Of a stretch of DNA of 5,075 nucleotides, positions 1 through 4,988 are shown one piece after another. Under the pieces are notes generated by a model, which saw only the letters and a program-made list of their open reading frames with translations, searched no databases and had not been told where the DNA came from. The position numbers and the translations under genes are program-made. The stretch's first letter is position 1. Each line of letters begins with the position of its first letter. Source of the DNA: an uncultured bacterium (lineage in GTDB: Bacteria > Actinomycetota > Actinomycetes > S36-B12); NCBI GenBank assembly GCA_903940375.1, contig CAJAKT010000499.1:1-5075 (forward strand). The letters are read 5' to 3'.

Positions 1-100
1 CCCGGTCACCCGCCCCACGAGCCGAGCGCCAGCGAGGCGACGGACCCGGTCACCCGCCCCACGAGCCGAGCGCCAGCGAGGCGACGGACCCGGTCACCCG
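1..100. repeat. 44-base tandem repeat, about 2.3 copies, running off the left edge
   Basis: Bases 1-44 and 45-88 are identical, and 89-100 repeats the first 12 bases (CCCGGTCACCCG), so the period is 44 with no mismatch in the visible copies. The repeat begins at base 1, so the array may continue to the left. The core GAGCGCCAGCGAGGCGACGG is GC-rich and partly self-complementary but does not fold into a clean long hairpin. It lies downstream of vapC on that gene's strand. A minus-strand reading frame through it has no protein-like character. Function unknown; perfect identity suggests recent expansion. Confidence 0.9.
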
Positions 101-208
101 AAAGCGTCCGGGACAAATCGCGAATCCGGCCCCCTTTCCCCCGGTGCTCCGCTCTCCCGGTGCTCCGTCGGGTCAGCGACTTCGCCATGCGGGCGGCCGC
201 GACACCCG
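101..208. other. Short non-coding stretch downstream of vapC
   Basis: No convincing gene or rho-independent terminator is visible. It carries a 12-base direct repeat, CCCGGTGCTCCG, at 140-151 and again at 156-167 (offset 16). The only reading frame crossing it (minus strand, 188 to 6) continues into the tandem repeat, is rich in Arg and Gly, and matches no family I recognise. Confidence 0.5.
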
Positions 209-568
209 CTACCGGATCTGCGTTACCCGACCGCCGTCCCCCCAGGCCCGGTCGGCGGTCAGCACCACCGCGTCAAGCCGCTCACCCAACGCCAGACAGA
301 GTCGATCGCCGAGCGACAGGGCTGGCATCGCTCCACGCAGTCGCGCGCCCAGTTCGGCGTCCTGCTTGCTCACCGGCTCGACGGTGACCCCGCGGGCGAC
401 GAGAACGGCATCCGCCAGCCGCGCCTCGATGCCGTCGCCCAGCCGGGCCAGCACCTCCGACCAGTTCGCCGCGCCGATCGCGGCCCCGTCGAGGCTCCGC
501 TCGACGACGTCAGACCCGGACTCGCCCTGCAGGTAGGCGAGCACGGCCGAGGCGTCCAGGACGGTCAC
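209..568 (-). CDS. vapC: VapC-type PIN-domain ribonuclease toxin
   Basis: This 119-residue protein has the length and layout of a VapC toxin. VapC proteins are Mg2+-dependent ribonucleases that cut specific RNAs (often tRNA or rRNA) and arrest growth when the paired antitoxin is lost. The N-terminus MTVLDASAVLAYLQGE is the classic first PIN strand with acidic Asp5. Glu38 in NWSEVLARL, Asp88 in LSLGDRLCLALG and Asp106 in VVLTADRAW complete the four-acid metal site, so the enzyme looks intact. The start is GTG at 568-566, and its GTGA overlaps the antitoxin stop TGA (567-565), which indicates translational coupling in the usual antitoxin-first order. The stop is TAG at 211-209. The RNA target cannot be read from sequence. 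Confidence 0.93.
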   Translation of the reverse strand: MTVLDASAVLAYLQGESGSDVVERSLDGAAIGAANWSEVLARLGDGIEARLADAVLVARGVTVEPVSKQDAELGARLRGAMPALSLGDRLCLALGERLDAVVLTADRAWGDGGRVTQIR

Positions 569-813
569 GCGGTCTCGCGCGCGACGTCGGCGCGCCGCTC
601 GGCCAGCAGTTCGGCCACGAGATCGCGACCCTCCAGCCGCGACCGCAGCCAGGTCAACGCCTCGTCAGCCGACATCACCAGCACCCCGGCATCTGTGTCG
701 AGGGCCACGAGGGCCTGACCTGCTGCCCAGCCGTGACGCTCACGAACGGCAACGGGCATCACGAAACGACCGCGATCACCCAACGCGATCGCATGCGCCT
801 GGTTCTCCGCCAC
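565..813 (-). CDS. vapB: AbrB/MazE-family antitoxin of the VapBC pair
   Basis: This is the partner of the downstream PIN toxin. With the GTG at 813-811 as start it has 82 residues. Residues 8-48 form a SpoVT-AbrB swapped-hairpin DNA-binding domain: the segment LGDRGRFVMPVAVRERHGW matches the usual pattern of Gly-x-Arg-Gly-Arg, then hydrophobic-Pro, then Val-Arg. Residues 50-82 are a charged helical tail (SRLEGRDLVAELLAERRAD), the kind that wraps the toxin in this family. An in-frame GTG at 870 would add 19 residues (beginning MWERITRF), but it would put the inverted repeat at 842-869 inside the coding sequence and add residues unlike the family, so 813 is preferred. No strong Shine-Dalgarno is visible. 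Autorepression through the upstream inverted repeat is inferred. Confidence 0.85.
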   Translation of the reverse strand: MAENQAHAIALGDRGRFVMPVAVRERHGWAAGQALVALDTDAGVLVMSADEALTWLRSRLEGRDLVAELLAERRADVARETA

Positions 814-841
814 GCCCCGAAGGTACCACTCGGTGCTGCAA

Positions 842-869
842 TGTGGGAATCTTGTTATCCGTTCCCACA
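842..869 (-). promoter_or_regulatory. Probable vapBC operator overlapping its promoter
   Basis: TGTGGGAA (842-849) and TTCCCACA (862-869) are perfect 8-base inverted arms, 20 bases centre to centre, i.e. about two helical turns. The 12-base spacer reads CGGATAACAAGA on the minus strand; GATAAC there is a plausible -10, though no good -35 is seen (TTCGGC at 882-877 is weak). The site lies 28 bases upstream of the preferred antitoxin start. AbrB-type antitoxins repress their own operons by binding such palindromes; binding here is inference. Confidence 0.6.
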
Positions 870-885
870 CGCTGGAGCCGAACGG

Positions 886-1353
886 TCAGACCGAGTGCGT
901 ATGCTGCCAGTGCACCTGCACCACTTGCGCGCCCCGGGTCGCCGCCCCTGCCGCCCGCAGCACGGAGATGACAATGGCCGAGACCAGCAGGAGCCGGGTA
1001 GCGGTCTCCCACGTGGCGCCCGCCGCGCCGAAGTCGAACGGGAACTCCACGAGAACCTCAGCGGCCACGATCAGGTCAAGCAGAGCGATCAGGTAGTCGC
1101 CCGCTGGCCGGAAGCGGCCGGCCCCGTCGGCCAGGTAGACCAGGTGCGCCACGAGGCGGGCGACGATGCACAGGTTGACCAGCCAGAGCAGGCTCCCGGC
1201 CGACGCGTCCAGGAACGGGATGGCATGCCAGCCCGGCAGGACGTTCAGGGCGAACAGGACCAGCAGCCACCAGACCTCGGCAACCACGTGGCCCACGACG
1301 CTGCCATTGCGACGCTGGGCAGGTCGGATCGGGCGACTCACATCTCGATACAT
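886..1353 (-). CDS. Small four-helix membrane protein of unknown function
   Basis: This is a 155-residue integral membrane protein that I cannot assign to a named family. It has a basic N-terminus (MYRDVSRPIRPAQRRNG), then hydrophobic segments at about 23-40 (VAEVWWLLVLFALNVLPG), 54-74, 85-103 and 119-133, and a short polar tail ending QHTHSV. A conserved-looking loop, PGWHAIPFLD, follows the first helix, and EFPFDFG follows the third. Basic residues at the N-terminus favour it being cytoplasmic. The ATG at 1353-1351 is chosen because GGAAGGGG lies about 9 bases upstream. The frame stays open to 1545, but the extra 64 residues are rich in Gly, Arg and Pro and do not look like protein. It is on the vapBC strand with only 72 bases between, so read-through into vapBC is possible. 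Similar small proteins occur in actinobacteria, from general recollection only. Confidence 0.75.
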   Translation of the reverse strand: MYRDVSRPIRPAQRRNGSVVGHVVAEVWWLLVLFALNVLPGWHAIPFLDASAGSLLWLVNLCIVARLVAHLVYLADGAGRFRPAGDYLIALLDLIVAAEVLVEFPFDFGAAGATWETATRLLLVSAIVISVLRAAGAATRGAQVVQVHWQHTHSV

Positions 1354-1584
1354 CAGCTCGCCCCTTCCCGCCATCCCATCGGTGCTCACGACGGTGCCCC
1401 GCCTCACGGTTGGGGTATCGGCCGGGGACGTCCCTATCTGAACAGCCGGCCGGAACGGCGCCGCCCCGCCGCCTGCGGGTATCGGAACACCGGAGGCACA
1501 TCCCGGCGACCCTTGGTAGTCTCGACGAAGGCGAGCACCCGACACCCCTCGTCCCGCTCGCGCCCCTTCTGAGGAGGAACCACC
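1354..1584. promoter_or_regulatory. Divergent intergenic region with repeated GGGTATCGG
   Basis: These 231 bases separate the minus-strand membrane protein gene from the plus-strand DUF6325 gene and must hold both promoters. The 9-mer GGGTATCGG occurs at 1413-1421 and 1477-1485, on the plus strand. GGGTAT resembles the -10 of SigB/SigF-type actinobacterial stress promoters, but I find no matching GTTT-like -35 at the right distance for either copy, so this is only a hint. A CCGGCCGG palindrome lies at 1446-1453. No small gene is supported here. Confidence 0.35.
1571..1577 (+). promoter_or_regulatory. Strong Shine-Dalgarno of the DUF6325 gene
   Basis: GAGGAGG lies 7 bases before the ATG at 1585. 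It is the best ribosome binding site in the window; it fixes the start and suggests high translation. Confidence 0.85.
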
Positions 1585-1998
1585 ATGGCAATCGGCCCCG
1601 TCGACGTCTACGTCATCGGCTTCCCGGGCAACAAGTTCTCCGGCCAGATCGTGCCGGCCATCATGGAGCAGGTCGAGGCAGGCGTCATCCGCGTGCTCGA
1701 CGTGCTGTTCGTCATGAAGGACGCCGAAGGCACTGTCGTCACCCTCGCGATCGAGGATCTCGATGCCGACGGCGCTGCCTTCGCCGAGCTCGACATCGCC
1801 TCCCCCGGCGCGCTGAACGATGAGGACGCCGACGAGGTGGCCGACGATCTCCCGCTCGACAGCTCGGCTCTGCTCATCGCGTACGAGAACATCTGGATGA
1901 CCAACATCGTCCTGGCCTTCGCCGCGGCTGAAGCCGTCGTGATCAACCAGGTCCGCATCCCCGTCGACGTCGTCGCAGCCGTCATCGACGCCGGCTGA
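1585..1998 (+). CDS. DUF6325 family protein
   Basis: This 137-residue soluble acidic protein matches the pattern I know as DUF6325, an actinobacterial family of unknown function. Recognisable parts are GPVDVYVIGFPGNKFSGQI at residues 4-22, VIRVLDVLFVMKDAEGTV at 34-51 (a strand plus a Lys-Asp-Ala-Gly turn), a strongly acidic linker at 78-88 (NDEDADEVADD), the segment SSALLIAYENIW at 93-104, and a C-terminal RIPVDVVAAVI helix. The alternation of short strands and helices suggests two repeated alpha/beta halves. There is no signal peptide and no obvious catalytic motif. The start is fixed by GAGGAGG. The SHOCT gene follows 34 bases downstream on the same strand, so the two are likely co-transcribed. 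The family often sits beside SHOCT proteins (from memory), which suggests a joint, perhaps stress-related, role that remains unproven. Confidence 0.88.
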   Translation: MAIGPVDVYVIGFPGNKFSGQIVPAIMEQVEAGVIRVLDVLFVMKDAEGTVVTLAIEDLDADGAAFAELDIASPGALNDEDADEVADDLPLDSSALLIAYENIWMTNIVLAFAAAEAVVINQVRIPVDVVAAVIDAG

Positions 1999-2032
1999 AA
2001 CCGCCCCTCCACCAACCGAAAGAGGTATTCAC

Positions 2033-2296
2033 ATGGGTCTCATGCGCATGGCCGCCCGCACCGCCGTCGTTGCCGGCACCGCTACCGCGGTCTCCGGACG
2101 CGTCGCACACAAGCAGAACGAGAAGTACGCCGATCAGGCTGCCGCTCAGCAGGCTGCTGCGGCACCCGCTGCTCCGGCAGCGCCCGCCGAGGACGACTCG
2201 ATGGCCAAGATCAAGCAGCTCGCCGATCTGCACGCGCAGGGCATCCTGTCCGACGAGGAGTTCGCGGCCGCCAAGGCCAAGGCACTCGGTATCTGA
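2033..2296 (+). CDS. Small SHOCT-domain protein
   Basis: This 87-residue protein has three parts. Residues 1-24 are a small hydrophobic/basic N-terminus (MGLMRMAARTAVVAGTAT and on) that may be a weak membrane anchor. Residues 28-55 are a flexible Ala/Pro/Gln-rich linker. Residues 57-86 are a C-terminal SHOCT domain (MAKIKQLADLHAQGILSDEE, then FAAAKAKALGI), the short helical hairpin used as an oligomerisation or interaction module at the end of many bacterial proteins. The start ATG at 2033 is supported by GAAAGAGGT at 2018-2026, about 6-7 bases upstream; ATGs at 2042 and 2048 are less well placed. It follows the DUF6325 gene by 34 bases, and the two probably form an operon. The domain call is firm; the role is unknown. 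Confidence 0.88.
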   Translation: MGLMRMAARTAVVAGTATAVSGRVAHKQNEKYADQAAAQQAAAAPAAPAAPAEDDSMAKIKQLADLHAQGILSDEEFAAAKAKALGI

Positions 2297-2310
2297 ACGA
2301 TGCACAACCC

Positions 2311-3045
2311 GTGAGCGCGGCCGAGGCCTACTCACGGCTGGCAGGGGTCTACGACGAACTCGTCGTGGACCCCTGCTTCGCTGAGTGGGCCGATTTCCTC
2401 GCATCACTCTGGGCGGCGGACCCCGATGGGGTGCACACCGTCCTGGATGTCTGCTGCGGCACCGGGCTGATGGCCGCCGAGCTGATCCCGCGCGGCATCA
2501 GCGTCGTCGGTATCGACGCCTCGCCCGACATGCTCGATCGCGCACGGGTGCTCCTCGGCCCGGACGTCCCACTCACGCAGGTGGTCCTGCCGGACCTGCC
2601 CCTCGAAGGCTTGTTCGACGCGGCCATCTCGACTTTCGACGGGCTCAACTACCTGACCCCCGACGACTTCGCCCTGACCCTCACCAGAGTGGCCCGGCGG
2701 CTGCGCCCCGGCGGCTGGCTCGTCTTCGACCTTCACACCGACGCCATGATGGCGTTCGCGGCCGAGCATCCCGACATCCATGGCGAGGATGCGGATCGTC
2801 GGTTCGTCGTCCACAGCGACGTCGATCGATCCGCACGCACCATCGATGCATCCATCTCCCTCACCGGGCCGTCGGCGGACTCATCATTCGTCGAGCACCA
2901 CCTGCAGTACGTGCACAGCGACGAATACGTGACCGAGTCGCTGAGCTCAGCGGGCCTCGACCTGCTCACCGTGACGGATGAGTACACGCACGTTCCGGCC
3001 AGCGAGAAGACCCTGCGCGCAACGTGGATCGCGCGCCGACCGTGA
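2311..3045 (+). CDS. Class I SAM-dependent methyltransferase
   Basis: This 244-residue protein has the standard Rossmann methyltransferase core. An N-terminal AYSRLAGVYDELV (residues 6-18) precedes motif I, VLDVCCGTG at 44-52, which binds SAM. Motif II, VVGIDASPDML at 65-75, supplies the acidic Asp69 for the ribose. An Asp/Pro stretch VVLPDLPLEGLFDAAIS (91-107) leads into FDGLNYL (109-115), and RLRPGGWLVFDLH at 130-142 is the post-core motif. The C-terminal half (about 150-244) is a beta-rich cap that probably sets substrate choice; the substrate cannot be read, and small-molecule methylation is as likely as any. The start is GTG at 2311 and no Shine-Dalgarno is evident. The SHOCT stop is 14 bases upstream, so read-through from that pair is likely. 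The stop overlaps the next gene. Confidence 0.88.
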   Translation: MSAAEAYSRLAGVYDELVVDPCFAEWADFLASLWAADPDGVHTVLDVCCGTGLMAAELIPRGISVVGIDASPDMLDRARVLLGPDVPLTQVVLPDLPLEGLFDAAISTFDGLNYLTPDDFALTLTRVARRLRPGGWLVFDLHTDAMMAFAAEHPDIHGEDADRRFVVHSDVDRSARTIDASISLTGPSADSSFVEHHLQYVHSDEYVTESLSSAGLDLLTVTDEYTHVPASEKTLRATWIARRP

Positions 3046-3599
3046 CCTGCTTCGTCGTCCTGCTCCGCGGGATCAATGTCGGCGGCCGCAACCGGCTGCC
3101 GATGGCCGACCTGCGAATGGCCCTGACATCAGACGGCCTCGACGACGTCCGCACCTACATCCAGAGCGGCAACGTCGTGCTGAACGCATCAGCCCGCTCC
3201 GCAGACGTCGTCGGCGCACGAGTGCGGGCCGTGATCGCGCGCGAGTTCGGCCTCGACGTGCCAGCCATCGCGCTCGACGCTCAGACCCTCATCAGGATCA
3301 TCGCCGCCAACCCCTACCCCGCAGAGGCCGACCACCGCCGACTGCATGCCATCGTGCTGCCGCATCCCCCGGACACCCCGGCCCTGGTCTGGCTGGCGGA
3401 GCGTCAGGCCGCTGCCACCGCCGCCAGGAGCGACGACACCGTGACCGTCATCGACCGCACCGCCTACCTGCACACGCCCGCGGGCTTCGGCGCCAGCAAA
3501 CTCGCCGCGACCCTCACCTCGAGCCGTGGCCCGCTCGCCGAAGGAACCGCACGCAACTGGGCCACCATGACGGTGCTACGGGAGATGTGCACCGCCTGA
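3042..3599 (+). CDS. DUF1697 family protein
   Basis: This 185-residue protein carries the hallmarks of DUF1697, a widespread small cytoplasmic family of unknown biochemical function. LLRGINVGGRNRLPMADLR occupies residues 7-25 and YIQSGNVVLNA residues 39-49, followed by a mid region with ANPYPAE and a C-terminal TSSRGPLAEGTARNWATM segment whose Arg-Asn-Trp is typical. The length is normal for the family. I choose GTG at 3042 because VTCFVVLLRGINVGG then begins where family members usually begin and because its GTGA overlaps the methyltransferase TGA (3043-3045), implying translational coupling. An in-frame GTG at 3024 would add six residues and overlap by 22 bases. No signal peptide or membrane segment is seen. 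Confidence 0.87.
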   Translation: MTCFVVLLRGINVGGRNRLPMADLRMALTSDGLDDVRTYIQSGNVVLNASARSADVVGARVRAVIAREFGLDVPAIALDAQTLIRIIAANPYPAEADHRRLHAIVLPHPPDTPALVWLAERQAAATAARSDDTVTVIDRTAYLHTPAGFGASKLAATLTSSRGPLAEGTARNWATMTVLREMCTA

Positions 3600-3617
3600 T
3601 CTCGAGTCCGAGGTGGC

Positions 3618-3633
3618 CGGATCGAGCGATCCG
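3618..3633. promoter_or_regulatory. Perfect 16-base dyad before the molybdoenzyme gene
   Basis: CGGATCG (3618-3624), AG, CGATCCG (3627-3633) form perfect 7-base inverted arms in the 41-base gap between the DUF1697 stop and the ATG at 3641. The position suits an operator, or an RNA hairpin (6-base stem, GAGC loop) near the ribosome site. It is followed by no T-run, so it is not a standard terminator. No recognisable Shine-Dalgarno lies between it and either candidate ATG. Confidence 0.45.
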
Positions 3634-3649
3634 TGTTCCCATGGTCCCT

Positions 3650-4372
3650 ATGTCCGATCCTGACACCGACGTCGAGCCGCCCCGCGGAACGCCCGTCGGG
3701 CGACGGATCGTGCTCGGCATGCTCGGACTCGGTGCCGTCGGCGTGGCGACCGGACGCTGGCTGTCCGACGGGGTGACCGAGGTCGTCGCTTCCACCGCGC
3801 CCGGCCTCGCAAACGTGCTGCCAGCCACGGGCGGCTTCCGCATCTACACGGTCACGAGCGGCTACCCCGAGTACGACCCGGCCACGTATCGACTCGCCGT
3901 CAACGGACTGGTTCGCGATGAACTGTCGCTGAGCCTCACCGACCTGGCCGCCCTGCCGCAGACGGGGATCACCAAGGACTTCCAATGCGTGACGGGATGG
4001 CGCGTGGCGAATGTGCCGTGGTCCGGGGTGCTGCTGCGCGACGTCCTCGATGCTGCGGGAGTTGAACCTGCTGGCGCCGCCCTTCACTTCACCTCCTTCG
4101 ACGGGGTCTACACCGAATCGCTGACGATGGAGCAGGGCATGGCCCCCGATGTCCTCGTGGCCACGTCAATGTTCGGTGCACCGATCCAGGAGAAGCACGG
4201 CGCACCCGTGCGCCTCTACGTCGTCCCGATGTACGGGTACAAGTCGCTGAAGTGGCTGTCCGGCATCGAGGTTGTTCGCGACGTCATTCCCGGCTACTGG
4301 GAGCAGCTCGGCTACGACGTCGATGCGTATGTCGGAGCCTCGAACGGGCGCAGCGATGACCCTGTCGTCTGA
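3650..4372 (+). CDS. Tat-exported molybdopterin oxidoreductase, sulfite oxidase/YedY superfamily
   Basis: This 240-residue protein has one oxidoreductase molybdopterin-binding domain (sulfite oxidase catalytic fold). The N-terminus carries a twin-arginine-like signal, GRRIVLG at 17-23, followed by a hydrophobic stretch LGLGAVGVATG (25-35), so export of the folded cofactor-loaded enzyme, perhaps membrane-anchored, is expected. Cys113 in DFQCVTGWRVANVPWSG (110-126) is the expected molybdenum ligand. HGAPVRLYVVPMYGYKSLKW (183-202) contains the conserved Gly-x-Pro-x-Arg and Lys-Ser-x-Lys-Trp cofactor-binding elements. No dimerisation domain is present, as in YedY/MsrP rather than sulfite oxidase. 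ATG at 3641 would add three residues; neither start has a clear Shine-Dalgarno. The cytochrome gene overlaps its end, implying a two-protein complex. Substrate (sulfite, sulfoxides or other) unknown. Confidence 0.88.
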   Translation: MSDPDTDVEPPRGTPVGRRIVLGMLGLGAVGVATGRWLSDGVTEVVASTAPGLANVLPATGGFRIYTVTSGYPEYDPATYRLAVNGLVRDELSLSLTDLAALPQTGITKDFQCVTGWRVANVPWSGVLLRDVLDAAGVEPAGAALHFTSFDGVYTESLTMEQGMAPDVLVATSMFGAPIQEKHGAPVRLYVVPMYGYKSLKWLSGIEVVRDVIPGYWEQLGYDVDAYVGASNGRSDDPVV

Positions 4373-4988
4373 TCGGCCCGCCTCGTTCGTGCGCTTCAGC
4401 ACGGCCGAGCGATGGGTGCACCGCACCCTGGGCATTCTCATCCTCATCCTCATCGCCACTGCGGCACTTCTGTTCATCCCCGATCTCGGTGGCCTGGTGG
4501 GCAACCGGCAGACCGTGCGCATGATTCACGAGATCGCCGGCTTCGTGCTGCTGATTCCGCTCCTGCTCGCGCTCCTGTCCCGTGCCTTCCGCGACGATGC
4601 GGGGCGGCTGAACCGATTCCGGCCCACCGACTGGCAGTGGCTGCGCAGCCGCGACCGCCGTTCGGGCCGCATTCCGGTAGGCAAGTTCAATGCCGGACAG
4701 AAGCTCAACGCCGCGTTCTCGCTCGGCGCGATCCTCGTGCTGTTCCTGACGGGCACGATGATGTTCTTCAGCAGCTACTTCCCCGACGCCCTCCGCACCG
4801 GCGCGACGTTCGTGCACGACTGGCTCTCGCTCGCGTTCATCGTCGTCGTCGTGGGCCACATCTACATGGCATTCAACGACGCGACAGCTCGCCTGGGGAT
4901 GCGCACCGGCTCAGTTCCGGAGAGCTGGGCCCGCCGCGAGCACGGCGAATGGGCGACCGAGGAGCTCGGCTCGCCGGTCGTCGACTAG
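4356..4988 (+). CDS. Cytochrome b561/formate-dehydrogenase-gamma-like membrane subunit
   Basis: This 210-residue protein has four predicted membrane helices (about 24-42, 57-75, 119-138, 155-173). Histidines suited to bind two haem b groups lie at the helix ends: His22 (ERWVHRTLG), His58 (RMIHEIAGF), His154 (FVHDWLS) and His168 (VVGHIYMAF). KFNAGQKLNAAFSLG at 110-124 is the signature loop of the Ni-hydrogenase/formate-dehydrogenase cytochrome b family, so it likely links the quinone pool to the molybdoenzyme encoded just upstream. The ATG at 4356 is inside the preceding gene's end (17-base overlap), pointing to translational coupling. The frame is open from 4272, but the extra residues precede any membrane-protein character. 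It is not of the MsrQ (YedZ) ferric-reductase type, although it occupies the same partner position. Direction of electron flow is not evident. Confidence 0.87.
   Translation: MTLSSDRPASFVRFSTAERWVHRTLGILILILIATAALLFIPDLGGLVGNRQTVRMIHEIAGFVLLIPLLLALLSRAFRDDAGRLNRFRPTDWQWLRSRDRRSGRIPVGKFNAGQKLNAAFSLGAILVLFLTGTMMFFSSYFPDALRTGATFVHDWLSLAFIVVVVGHIYMAFNDATARLGMRTGSVPESWARREHGEWATEELGSPVVD

Noticed and set aside
1..100. CRISPR array
   Set aside because: The 44-base units are directly adjacent with no unique spacers, and no cas gene is visible.
6..188. Minus-strand 60-residue frame through the tandem repeat
   Set aside because: It consists largely of the translated 44-base repeat and Arg/Gly-rich sequence, with no Shine-Dalgarno or family resemblance.
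842..869. Inverted repeat as a transcription terminator for the membrane protein gene
   Set aside because: The 12-base loop is long and no T-run follows on the minus strand; the placement fits an operator better.
1354..1545. N-terminal extension of the membrane protein to 1545
   Set aside because: The composition is Gly/Arg/Pro-rich and unstructured, while the ATG at 1353 has a good Shine-Dalgarno directly upstream.
733..1572. Plus-strand open frame opposite the membrane protein gene and vapB
   Set aside because: It is a shadow: the protein is rich in Arg, His, Gln and Pro with no domain pattern, and the opposite strand has the coding signature.
2978..3649. Long open frame that would extend the molybdoenzyme by over 220 residues at its N-terminus
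   Set aside because: It overlaps the well-supported DUF1697 gene in another frame, is extremely Arg/Pro-rich, and the twin-arginine signal begins only after 3650.
4272..4355. Upstream ATG for the cytochrome gene
   Set aside because: The added residues are Ser/Thr-rich shadow of the molybdoenzyme gene; ATG at 4356 starts a normal-length member of the family.
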